Shown here: positions 56,801 to 57,765 of the stretch, in pieces
Position numbering within the stretch: position 1 is the stretch's first letter
Layout: the number at the start of each line of letters is the position of its first letter
NCBI RefSeq assembly: GCF_042646085.1
Contig: NZ_JBHRSZ010000007.1
Coordinates: 372,001-436,000, forward strand
Direction: 5' to 3'
Source of the DNA: Litoribrevibacter euphylliae
Lineage (GTDB): Bacteria; Pseudomonadota; Gammaproteobacteria; Pseudomonadales; Litoribrevibacteraceae
Length of the DNA: 64,000 bases
The notes under the pieces: model-generated
Databases searched by the model: none
Seen by the model: only the letters and a program-made list of their open reading frames with translations
Told to the model about the DNA's origin: nothing
Position numbers and translations under genes: made by a program

Positions 56801-57247
56801 GTGGAAGTCGATGGCAAGTTTTATGTTCTTGATCCTGAGACCGGTCAGCTGGTGCCGTACAACCCTGACATGGTTGAAGAACCGCCGGTAGAAGAACCAA
56901 TCCAAGAGGGTCAAATTGAAACGGATGGAAAAGGCCATGTTCCGGCTGGCAATCCTCAGGCTTCGACTGCTGACACGGAAGGATTGCAGCGTGAAGACGT
57001 GGCATCGGCCTTGTTGGCACTGGGTGGCTGGAAAGTGTTGTCCAATGCCGTAGCCAAGCCAAATCAGGGCCAAGCAACGGGCAGCATGACAAAACAGCAA
57101 CGCATCAGTGCCAAAGTTCATAATTGGTTAGCGATGCAGAATGTTGACTGTGAAGCCTTGAATCAGGATGCTCAGAAGCGCAGCTTTATTCGCTGGGAAG
57201 ACGGTCAATTGGTTTCCAATGATGCATTAAAGAACAAGATTGGATAG
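26825..57247 (+). CDS. Giant LEPR-XLL/DUF4347 repetitive RTX-like exported protein
   Basis: One uninterrupted frame of 10,140 residues, over 1 MDa. In order: a Lys/Asp-rich leader; the LEPR-XLL motif LEPRILLSADL (residues 45-55); an acidic Ser/Gln/Pro linker; a DUF4347 domain (about 192-395) with His295 in LLSHG and Cys338 in YGCDVA; a Leu/Asp/Phe-rich region to about 4,500 with a 3.2-kb duplication; RTX nonapeptides (about 4,638-4,729); two 5-kb modules (about 5,006-8,342), the first with a Trp-rich insert; near-identical 114/119-residue repeats (8,560 to about 9,460) and diverged copies to about 9,870; a Gly/Asn/Pro linker; a helical C-terminus. I saw only four Cys. There is no Sec signal peptide, no transmembrane helix and no recognisable type I C-terminal signal. 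Acidic, Ca-binding-type repeats suggest a surface or secreted adhesin or matrix protein. Confidence 0.93.
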   Translation: MAKNKKQSKKIASKSVDLKNDIDLNLDQQDDAGKQRRKRVQLEALEPRILLSADLGIPMPLDDDTGQYVAPEELIIETDVQLPEDDSRLIIEDLDQDIVVPESISSLVDQSFDDAQAFTSTQDTPPSESDTQQANSSDDSITEDSAQNSPDIPPQAATQTPDELLQQQLAYQLIQQSAASPAADASSVPPQVIVVDSSVEDYVDLIKNALLSMGFDSAAATVPTPEAGSTENAAFSESDWSAFEHHFDATPQQSFAIQGQAVSVHVIGGEQDGLDQLSDILASYEGLAAVHLLSHGKAGQLRLGNTNVSTSELNRRQSQVKAWGESLTDQGDIYLYGCDVANGASGIEFVDALASLTSADVAASNDLTGADGDWALEYQTGSTEHQLDQRQLAAYLHNLDATTDISSAITALSSLVNNIPSDLALLGDSFGGSVDLSAMSSEVQDLFTSGLTEALNGAQLSGWISGLADQTVGGLASELQSQLNSLFAAGETPFTVVGDTNADGFLTLDFDFAVERVLGLTDVLTDDALASLNQILSEITGADSAGSTLPDEAKKLLEDIFGVAADSTLEFSLSETLEILMAVKVDAAFSLTLGGIDLSDGTGTGSVLLNVSNMTAEAELRANNLGFELSEVPNGGTASPLYSFSGGAFVAGIAASAQFAADIDLVATLPANAFDWSISGDSFNLSLPFDVSNLPSGITTALADVLPVGQNLFDWIMPVVSLTGTNDGSGFSFDGLSMDLGLTSDFVTDLSALYGNLDNQIADWVGQLTGTDLPFDVSQLIDTIKGLLPDIPGLLEGFYALKYNIFDLNHQSNNSANHTFLSDLAGWLNTANGSSLVSFDLDTDLAALQTWLGNFYGIDLSMSAAEFRASLPSYSLEFYRLFEHGKSFDFEGWFRGLDVSVLDAFAVELGAGSTPASESEWLSALETALNARFNMSLDFSGFTALSDLGADLNIYLHRLSVEFGEGSNGNGFELPQIDINFDAIASNLASIFDWASVPTSLDELRGLTFPQFSLPNLSGTPSSGSNGLNVGDLFGGLPSLSGFFEYLGNLSMPSFSLPGGGSSADSSGTGSGAGFNFSFDNPFAGGVSLDAIKNFFDQDIAFTININPVIDTQDIVDAKAALTTLFNDLNTKITDIEASLSGAELATLETVKASVEDAISQTATLLLNTLLGGFSQVDALKAEFDQLVSDYTSPITDIIGEADPSTALAEMDSFMSGVNTDISDLVSEYASQASDVVQALFDLIEGQSEGIFSQLQGIDFPTLPDLSDLDLGPLEEGLRVVAELLLNMDVNLNFAKIFDGDATTDGFSTELHELEIHAQVEGLDLNAGPIALEDAALRFDLVRADGFTQVGFGTDLPFDLSALDISGFDLSTFGSPVISLAADDLSQSQTWAASVDLLITDELRNAVSSAFNSLTGVSINGGDPSSLGLPVDLSALGDAVPDFLTDFLTQLESVFDFDLMKSYADVYFAVLDVQAAADADAAYTGLLADTVTADTLASILGIELPSSYQEFANYWTAKVGSLPTVTNLMTFLQSALAEAFGYSANAGPIAISADYDAEAQELFLDFDLNLEQVISENFDDPADFAALFADLEAKIQELASSGGDSLAAVESILETLGVDLNSFDIGNDFTLPFDLALDLKLVGTLDAGVRVGMELADLLSGAISDLGTDDIFIELKETKAAIAANISDLVAELPFGLATNPSVVGGVLSVAGELSAALTGGRVYLNEILADINNFDLSWDSDYNFGLSLPFDTAFVDTLLADLSVDLPAGITLGDWILPVFSFTGSETNGTDVSLDMGITRAFWDTLVGLFDDLGNNLNGYVGDLFNVDPADLPIDINDIMNALEGILPDLPGMLQGYFALNFNIFDNGFNGFADDGENYFLTLLGDWLSLGGQFEFANDVHIASLGNLLNNLYDLRIDLSTPQAIETFRGKLPQYSLELFRLFKSFGSPSDDSSASGFDWSAAASLEWLDGVLALGANFDISDLAIDGDVYQLGAWLNSKFSLDIDLSDLSAVSAQFQAGDFDVYLLPLFAQSSWGIDLDFDISGLLGSLSNLLQLPDVATDFDSIRSQIFSGFDINVPDGLGGNVNIGNPFNGLPSLKSMFNFLGNLSMPSFGGAESSDSSASKGFSLSISNPFQGSLSMDSLKDFFNQDINFTIDINPVIDTQEIVEAKQVLGDLFDQINTTTAALESFLSDGGRLGELDADLQSLLQNIDTMAEGWLDQLSQIFLTTITSGFSNLDDVKAAFLNIVTGYVGQFDSLTNNLLGLDLGAADVTSELLNSEVGKLETLLDGVSADMNQIVTDFTSGADDMVQAVIDLIGEQAAGLLDSLEDINFPELPDLNSISLGPLEDGLRVVAELLLNMDVSINLAKIFDNDATTDGFATDLHELGAKARVEGLDFEVPLGPITAGMQDASFNIEFLREEGSNSAAFDVYLPLTFEVNGSFDLEEYGLPILRVSGTELLTPDASYAGSIDVLPNVTFINQLVDLLQGQSQPDVGSSFDLGIDFSGIDLGEGFDSIVGPLADMVDDMLNVSTILQSFEDFFDLYQALDLFAQMAEDGFAVPTDATEFAEFVALYGSAIVRVNNEADPANSLDINNTDANELSSALNGFDLDALTEAFADTFNAFFDSIPETLEGIAESIYSSFGNLPTLSNMLAYSSSYLTYVLDHSDAPIRIFANFDTETQEIIFSAQINYAAIFEGIFDPVELYDAVTGALDGITENALFQQYFGSVDLDLPTLDPASIPAEIQNFLDDFFLAAQLESEFSFGIGLSDLSNLGLDDVFVSVDEFQATLTLGNNDLVLEIPLGDGNSFGVFNGSLDVTGELGLELANADAQTGRVTLDQANALAFNKDYNLSLDATLPIDVTIGDIGSLSDLGTPVILLNDPELLSDEQPTLNFDSFEVSLDFEIGDGLQDAIVDVLDKAQQGLDGLRDIIAGINIDIPGTDFETELLQSFDDALAQLNLKATAENYFALLQAMSYDFETPEALTSLGNILSLGGDFDFTDVSLSGHLAQLAEKLNFDFGLDIDVSSVDAIQLFKTQLPSYALEMYSLVSVDLGSLPDFNIADFLDELKYGLGIDDVNATLDDIRGEVESFLRSLPTLQGLLNYLSSIKLPSLEGSVDAGPFSFSGGFDADTKELYFDFSLTPGFTKSLDDLVTLFNEFAGSLGGSDILDQLFDSLGSLGVTEDDFASLGNIELFANANISLGAVLDLSTIDLRNPGAIDTDNLAFIRLDDVSFDAGLVGDGIDFTMGDPSSVEIGVDDASIAVLVSAELDEDPAADLSAITSEGRILADEANAEGVRISFSDITSLKDYLDIVLSGSLEAVLPLTTTIAGFNVTNYAAPTLRFTDDNVFEKAAPTSGSTFDPAMQLDVEMDLDELLLQPLEDLIATILPEEATSPDHFTNFDIPFLDQSIQDLTGIRGYLEALFASIDRDNFANFGIEIIADSTAPNGIIIQLNDAGEAILDQLEDAIESAFNFAEDAMSFVFENGQFSVDLVQDYALDSSFNFGFDDADLDAFLPAGIGDFFDLETSADFVIDGVAQFVLDFDVNLFGADVSAPGFVMNEGTGVNVSFDKLGVDDLDVLTAIRVGLPAGFDAILDLLPDDIKDTVYDEATNELKVEFKVVDGFVDLSDSFFDLTYGNAGFIADYGLGFDFALPLYFSDDIKVTEFLVNVKDQTEKTIQLAGGGLSLSDLNIDIPSATDIKDDLINSAKLFVLMNAPELMTDGIVGFFEGMASMTGGNALTGLPIIGDELSAVSQRFTDIANDIETTMNGILGKGGDESGEVKTTLDLLVEGLEYLFAQMQSVDIDPSADRFRPLVENFEVIVNEAAFENGQVSLDFVIDGMLFDELIPIDFGAALPGMGLDIESDILAQLAWQLGLGFGVDLNQNDFFLTTQRDKADGTTVFNELEMNLTLGLPELEGEAWLSFLRAHIEGVEGENAIALTADLVVDLQDSNSTLDPQDGVDDGYLNLGEMKGHSFVNDFVYATLTGAADANLMGVMGLGDYDSSTGTFDGGFFQVGTTLDFHQDIVKGFGKASGVTGGSKSLEFIDTYLDLGSFIEDFVGPLLDTLKDITDPIAPLVELLTTELPVISDLGGPATLLDLAKMLGKADPRVKAVVKVIEAIAELVTVIQSFPDTSGGRLYFPDYAVNFGGDGAPQEASEDDFADFDLSTAMANSNTGGNNNQGSQNSQSFINNSLTKKKASLEFPIINNPTSIFNMFMGKDVTLFLYNLPSVGLQFEYDKKFNVGGPLVVGLGGAIDIGFDLGVGLDTKGIRVLVDGVRNAISGSGDQLNWGDVDNILFDGLFLDDHVYDSTGTALSGSATTVDEKYNELHAFDPSKSKDEYAEQVKEKADSNDMVTVYDLPEAWARVNIEAFVGAGIAGLVEVGVFGGIFAEIELDWAESMFQLQGGDVNNQEGLRSQEEGYKDSKIRIEEMIDRLTNYDGPHCLFDAAGALEAYLGWSIWVGIDLGFLGKATIYQARDELLRVTLAEFDHHCAPVKQPSVAHVNSDGQLVLHIGENADDRYNRRNEVPGNDDKEDYNPNDEDFADTVRGTSSSIPASVKVSQVTADDGLDYIKVEMNGVTQFFEASQVTEIIGLSQSLADQAGDTVLIHKSVSEDIDVFLRGGDGMDSFRVDSGGTAYLFGGAGSDALIGGTGTDYLYGGAGNDAIVGQDGNDFLYGGAGDDSIDGGAGNDFMEGGVGSDSLKGGDGDDWVFGYGDTTGAFDGGASHNKDYIAGQGVNSDGFAVTDILGGAASSDGGDSLIGDGTAGFEEQYWILDVSGNRVSQVFLINPQDPDAGQQEFEFDVFDDAAVAEEYTLSDLTSGTTSKFGYKLFDAAGNVIDTSLSIELVQFAVDGTGNDHLYGGYGDDEISGSGGNDSIFGQEGNDSINGGAGVDQIYGGAGADTINWYDGDGQDSVVDAGDSTGPQQRYQTNADGSFVFDGDGNLVLETYTGQDQDLLVVNGVGVVDDYIRITKDSSSDAIRMDWGSSAAALSVSAMKLSGFEGLRVTTGHGADDLVMDDLAGSSVNTVSIEFGGDEVFRYYDENGVLLRDENDDPLEYNPGGLASNQVKRAIEPDNDPDTVTLIGNDGSDSFIVLDELIGYGVLWQPSGADAIAFHVTQSDFDADNVSINDRIVIESKGGSDYIDASDIQQRSVLPDTGAINLDEQVPPQALPMMELTLDGGADSDRIIGSSYRDTIIGGSGADTITGGRGVDYFYEQSISGDSDDGSIDLLFETADADFKLTTDDVVIHTVQENSAEISRYSDTYDLTPGYYEAEHIIGVFEDVKLIGGKHDNVVEVSDWAAHAYLDMGYGADTYEVRLGSDSINGSGAVYEILDSAVTPVANGPDLVGLGQTDIVKVIGSRNDDGFHFDASRTDLGNNQLEEQGYVDFYQDKSAIESGFNALNADALADDFENPSDDVTSAVVRDLAASSFDARVIYQSAIVNVDADGNTLSKEGVAGAEEVQILGSLGNDLFISDDNTVALNVFGQAGDDSFFIGNVTGVATETVDGKDIQYVTDITAGISVASQFHGGEDEDYFEVNHNVAELWLYGDNGDDTFFLKAHITKNDDIAQNEDGEEGEIASERTNVTGDSADGDEDKTAQDALFSYVKNNKVHILGGGGFDTLVIAGTVLDDTFYVFVETVTDDEGNLVEVQRIYGAGLVIEEIDSIERLMLLTGGGNDTIYMYGTLDGQELLINTGTGDDEVHFGGGELNFNVTIPEAEVAEQVLLDVVTQQDPQLGETSSTWSQYEPNWLGDAWGIDDVFNSNDYITPFNFPYYFAWNWVNDIWWNGYYRYGLVGWGFWWWHWDYRDFVDDVLTYLYDQNVVDAYRETDQYFPLEQKIETFGPTVPEYELEVTVPANFDLSKLQGAVSLFGVQGNDSIYINNQQYKSSGDDLESSIQTADVVKARFDIDSSVLQTMLAGTSVDYQLVADAAASTLYRDNQVRRPGVVNDMLDNPNGQTDVTLVAGQKIQEFDQVDATAINTRISNDASLKQSLENEGLSVDMAGALEYLGVQEFIDRYGDLVAVASGLDLDQYLSNYGYSFSPEVTTAKTNDQINVFQTTLDINEEDVKIVRHYDEYDNLLWAAIFEDGYDQVADLGTDINDINIVAAQSETIAVFNNETALLNYWANNFVRQQYFSYASYKFDVNGNKIQDKVWIYQRGDDTTSDTLLTATPLLAEDSGGEWTASELKDYLNNVLGVSETLEVRTQYAFVPDSPVQAPVSYVSSTDTLVGEINIALVEDENGNVIGFNVYASEALTLTVDNDFVSGRSVDVDDIDEDGDTSEFIEWKSTTYDTLSGFGSRYDIYIRGFENLDINQGDENNTVQLNSVAEIETLTLNTGAGSDEVIVGEDLIGSGDSSTQAITLTDLTLDLGSGTQDVLRVQDTSNTSGRTVSLVNGTITGAMNTSSNLSGLISYSGVERLNIFLGGGADQVTVEETRAETYLETNGGDDVIRVADSSNTTNQLAQDLHLDAGTGNNSLEIDDTGSATAKSITFSRTASEELISGFAAGGIYYSALGEFDLGLIVRGGSGGNTYVFNSAFTGSHTELYAGLGNDDITINNFVSSAETQLTVYGQMGHDVIDASDSPIAVSLYGEEGDDTLWGSRHADVIVGGAGNDIMVWRRGDDSDIVFRGGLRDGLIGDGTDTGRDTVVLVSAQGLSASGEGLALTGVNADQLDMSWQAAGSNGAESVELLEFENLFVSGSDGADVIRLEDIAKTKIDSLALDLGGDIVRRYLDAALLPLALNPALVAASRATTASNRDGKVDQVIFTQSDDLMIDDVMTMTNSAEQYIVDWSLSGTDFNANTPSSRQFYLGRTDLSDELVFELGGGDDRFYAGEWNADFAEVPDITASAEGIDTQLTQLTLDGGTGNDVLVGSDFSETIVGGEGADIVVGGRSVDLFYEVSVGDTTTDDGEVDSLIEQRNANFRLEASAVQSADDPLAVGAGVDAVNTLLIATQDVSGNALFADESAYYELEILRDVFEQVTLTGGQGINDYQIHDWQHTAILDGGYEGDTYDIYYDVNGGVTQDSLIDIRDSATTYLADGSEITEVGTVLIDRVRLFGTNDADLLLFDVDTVQRVTGDITAIQQQFSAVGQEQFSTDVTTRDTDQVGSGNIFYQTVNYGSAEDLQVYAGAGDDTLIVDDNSEGIEMRTFGEAGDDLFFIGNVLSTKLANDVTYGAIEVVDEITDGVSSESWFYGGTGDDYFEVNHNIAEIWLYGEEDDDTFFLKAHVTTAGTEESTVANVGAGKEDQEEPDENTTDILSVINGAPVNVLGGGGFDSLAISGTALADTFYIFVETIDDGMGGTKEVQRIYGSGLQIERIESIEQLLVMTGGGDDTVYIYGTLDGQTVRVNTGTGEDEVYFGGDALDFTVIDQGRSVLEKFWDDFDTTYVTQELVEEAHTEWVLKPVYLSWMRDKYSHLAGGLDPQVISSLTPTSAATHPYWTALVAEFGAWYTEEELLDILYDRIDVPDEYQDVVVTETDSRVVGAKLPLPTVVKNIHVDANYNLDGIQGAVTIEGAFGQDRLIINNQLGDGDGSMERREIARPDLVTDASALDGSLPLGVSSDAIAESIQEQIVRLNEIQFAAGNNGRTTDLVSEMVNDPSGTTQVEIVDGAFINRFSSQADLDTYLASLGYGLIDAPTDTSSAAQEDQSALYSKAGTDTRYATYYRYNDDGSLIAAYVYLMTTVDGQQQGALEETFATEAEAEAYLAGLGYAEIPQAPIPVELLVDRNYYETANGAAISHIHTVRTVNSAGNVEWLVYADVPLTLDVANDFIVSATISSSNLSDTIQGLGTKYGIYYSNMDVVEINLGDSDDDFTVVDTAEQTRTIINAGGGNDTIRIKGINDRTEVHAGAGEDRIIVGNAQGTVDDLDLQLDGQSLLPQELVFQLLKLDGGEGVDSIEILDTGDSSADNVRVTQTNSVESTRQDVTIATGRLGRTIEYSYDAETQKGLLGDSELGDFFVVSAYRVITTTVYDDGRSPTQTVTLYTTDPDRYDYLSGSMDIQLLASPLTLMSRSEFDATFADIVNQRVESGVLIDETTRFEMIDFTETQVTNNISVTGLGIERADITVNYDTIESLTIRTGSGDDQVFVEGTSEHAITLVDTGLGNDTILVGNDQNAAYRESGDTANMELSTILGKLAVDGGEGANRLTITDVADTSGDTVVMSSAEQLLGDSEATSLGLTGYTGLTGYTAGDIFYHSLGGDFSEGLTIYSGSGGNDITISNIHANDHTELFTGTGDDDLRMTDFELNGRTPSLTIHGQDGDDVIDASASPLGITILGELGHDTIYGSNFNDVISGAEGNDLIIANNGDDNITSSTGNDIVIGDGGHVVNAAGDDITMRDIDQLAMIYSDLDTFGNDTIDVSDGLDLVIAGGGADSITAGADTNWLLGDNGEVELSTLAAVTAVRVSTTSRDGNDQITGGSATDASIHNVIFGGGADDQITSLLGDDILFGDGGQALFNAAGVLTSASAESEASNDQFNGNDTINAGDGNNLVIAGLGNDVVTTGAGSDIVLGDLGRVDVTDTTLDVVSIAQSTDYDADDTLNVGDGDNIVIAGLGDDVVTSGTGVDHILGDNGELHYVVGNLNRAFTTQEEDGGNDTIDAENGDNVILAGVGADTVTTGSGNDLVMGDIASITLETNGDASFIASTQTSADNDVLNVGDGDNIVIAGLGDDTITSGDGADHILGDNGELHYVVGNLNRAFTTQEEDGGNDTIDAASGDNVILAGVGADTVTTGSGNDIVMGDIASITLETNGDASFIASMQTSADNDVLNVGDGDNIVIAGLGDDVVTSGTGADHILGDNGELHYVEGSLNRAFTTQEEDGGNDTIDAASGDNVILAGVGADTVTTGSGNDIVMGDIASITLETNGDASFIASTQTSADNDVLNVGDGDNIVIAGLGDDTITSGDGADHILGDNGELHYVAGNLNRVFTTQDDPSQEHMGGNDTIDAANGDNVILAGVGADTVTTGSGNDLVMGDIASITLETNGDASFIASTQTSADNDVLNVGDGNNIVIAGLGDDVVTSGTGADHILGDNGELHYVAGNLNRVFTTQDDPSQEHMGGNDTIDAANGDNVILAGVGADTVTTGSGNDIVMGDIASITLETNGDASFIASTQTSADNDVLNVGDGDNIVIAGLGDDVVTSGTGADHILGDNGELHYVVGNLNRAFTTQENPSQEHMGGNDTIDAANGDNVILAGVGADTVTTGAGNDIVMGDIASITLETNGDASFTASTQTSADNDVLNVGDGDNIVIAGLGDDTITSGDGADHILGDNGELHYVAGNLNRAFTTQEADGGNDTIDAANGDNVILAGVGADTVTTGSGNDLVMGDIASITLETNGDASFIASTQTSTDNDVLNVGDGDNIVIAGLGDDVVTSGTGADHILGDNGELHYVAGNLNRVFTTQEEDGGNDTIGAVNGDNVILAGVGADTVTTGQGSDIIFGDIGRVTRTEDQLHAVSSLQTTVADADVIAAGDGDNLIIAGQGSDQVTSGSGDDRILLDSGEYHRTNIATQMFSTQELDGGNDSVNAGDGDNWVIAGLGSDSIVTGAGNDQVLADIGDIIEDGNALSLEASVQPVPAEAFATAVSNIGLTADDQLNLGDGDNAAIAGLGDDSVSSGRGSDVLLGDNGDLHFQAGLLQQSVTRQNPLGGDDQINSGDGVNLVMGGLGNDQITTGNDRDIVFGDTGVADFANGVNLIAQNQPPGSANDVIATNGGNDIVIAGLGNDQVSGGAGEDILIGDLGVVQGAGDFASLELSFVNDLQPNEGGSDVIEGNDGTDMIIGGAAGDTLSGGAGNDFISGDGGLARLDSGSLREFATDNSFIGGADTLEGGEGSDVLLGGFDSDTFIGSFSSDIMVFEYGKATVEPAQTPEEGLIIKNVQRFGPGQLDLAGREMFKLYGQGANGSQQNFPGNRPNDGNPGQRPNNTPGGGTSFGQTNRESLSTSDSYDQNGGSSMSENEVIINELNQLPATAAGQPVEVDGKFYVLDPETGQLVPYNPDMVEEPPVEEPIQEGQIETDGKGHVPAGNPQASTADTEGLQREDVASALLALGGWKVLSNAVAKPNQGQATGSMTKQQRISAKVHNWLAMQNVDCEALNQDAQKRSFIRWEDGQLVSNDALKNKIG
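28840..34030 (+). repeat. Ancient 3.2-kb duplication in the giant gene
   Basis: Encoded blocks recur in order at about 28840-30800 and 32030-34030: LPFD with LFDWIMPV/LGDWILPV; LLPDIPGLLEGFYALKYNIFD with ILPDLPGMLQGYFALNFNIFD; GNLSMPSF; INPVIDTQ (30142 and 33302); GLRVVAELLLNMD. Spacing is 3.16-3.23 kb. Traces of a third copy lie at 35500-36200 (LPSYALEMYSLV with LPQYSLELFRLF). Protein similarity is clear, DNA identity moderate. Confidence 0.75.
40735..41010 (+). repeat. RTX-type Gly-Asp nonapeptide block
   Basis: Successive GGxGxDxLx units such as YGGAGNDAI, YGGAGDDSI and EGGVGSDSL encode a predicted Ca-binding parallel beta-roll. Shorter blocks of the same kind recur at about 41410-41560, 42390-42490, 46600-46720 and 51660-51840. 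Confidence 0.85.
41840..51850 (+). repeat. Two 5-kb duplicated modules in the giant gene
   Basis: Module 1 (about 41840-46800) and module 2 (about 46970-51850) share the same order of blocks: GGD-V-RRY; LDGG-D-RIIGS/LVGS; a YY-E-I-VFE segment; NHN-AE-WLYG; GGGGFD-L-I-GT; VQRIYG-GL-IE; MYGTLDGQ; then DVIDAS-SP. Matched points are about 5.0-5.1 kb apart (43702 with 48682; 46575 with 51640). Module 1 has a Trp-rich insert that module 2 lacks. Confidence 0.75.
52502..55200 (+). repeat. Near-identical 342/357-bp tandem coding repeats
   Basis: Units start at 52502, 52844, 53186, 53528, 53885, 54242, 54599 and 54941, each with LNVGDG(D/N)NIVIAGLGDD. Five of the seven steps are 342... more exactly, steps are 342, 342, 342, 357, 357, 357 and 342 bases. 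The 357-base units carry an extra 5 residues around PSQEHMGG. Units alternate mostly between DDVVTSGTG and DDTITSGDG forms. The eighth diverges near its end; weaker copies run on to about 56100. Confidence 0.92.
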
Positions 57248-57349
57248 GATCGAATACAACCCTTTGTTCCTGCTGTTTATTCATTTGTGATTGATGAGTA
57301 AGTGTCAGGGCTGAGGGTTGAATCACTTTACACACAAAAGGAAAGTAAA

Positions 57350-57682
57350 ATGAGCGAAGAGAAAAAAGACGAACAAGAACAAAAACGTCAGGTTCGCATT
57401 GTTTGGGACGACAGCAAGATGGAAATGAATTACGCCAATGTGTGTAACGTGTCGAGCACCAAGGAAGAGTTCAACCTGTTATTTGGGGCAAACCAATCTT
57501 GGGCGATGGGTCAGCAGGATGTTCGTATTGCTTTGTCTAACCGCATTATTCTTGGGCCTCATGCAGCCAAGCGTTTGTCGTTACTGTTGAACAATGCCGT
57601 TGCTCAGTACGAAGATAAAATGGGTGAAATTGTGATTGATCAAGGCCAGCCCCAGCCAGACATTGCTGATCAAAAGCACTAA
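57350..57682 (+). CDS. DUF3467 family protein
   Basis: Small soluble protein of 110 residues resembling DUF3467: a charged N-terminus, then beta strands IVWDDSKMEMNYANVCNVSSTKEEFNLLFG, then RIALSNRIILGPHAAKRLSLLLNNAVAQYE. The start is the ATG at 57350, with AAGGAAAG upstream; an in-frame codon at 57302 has none. Family function is unknown to me. It lies 102 bases after the giant gene with no terminator between, and at the head of the exporter genes, so a chaperone, pilot or regulatory role in export is possible but unproven. Confidence 0.82.
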   Translation: MSEEKKDEQEQKRQVRIVWDDSKMEMNYANVCNVSSTKEEFNLLFGANQSWAMGQQDVRIALSNRIILGPHAAKRLSLLLNNAVAQYEDKMGEIVIDQGQPQPDIADQKH

Positions 57683-57691
57683 TTCGCGTTA

Positions 57692-57735
57692 AGGTTCGGC
57701 GCTTAACTTCTTTACTGAGGTTAAGTGTTGAGCCT
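57692..57735 (+). promoter_or_regulatory. Intercistronic 16-bp RNA hairpin
   Basis: Bases 57692-57707 (ending GGCGCTTAAC) pair with 57720-57735 (starting GTTAAGTGTT) over a 12-base loop, using four G-U pairs. There is no T-run afterwards. Because the G-U pairs exist only in the plus-strand RNA, this looks like an mRNA structure, such as a processing or stability element, and not a DNA palindrome. Confidence 0.5.
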
Positions 57736-57765
57736 GACAAAACGTGTCATGGACGAAGTAAATAA

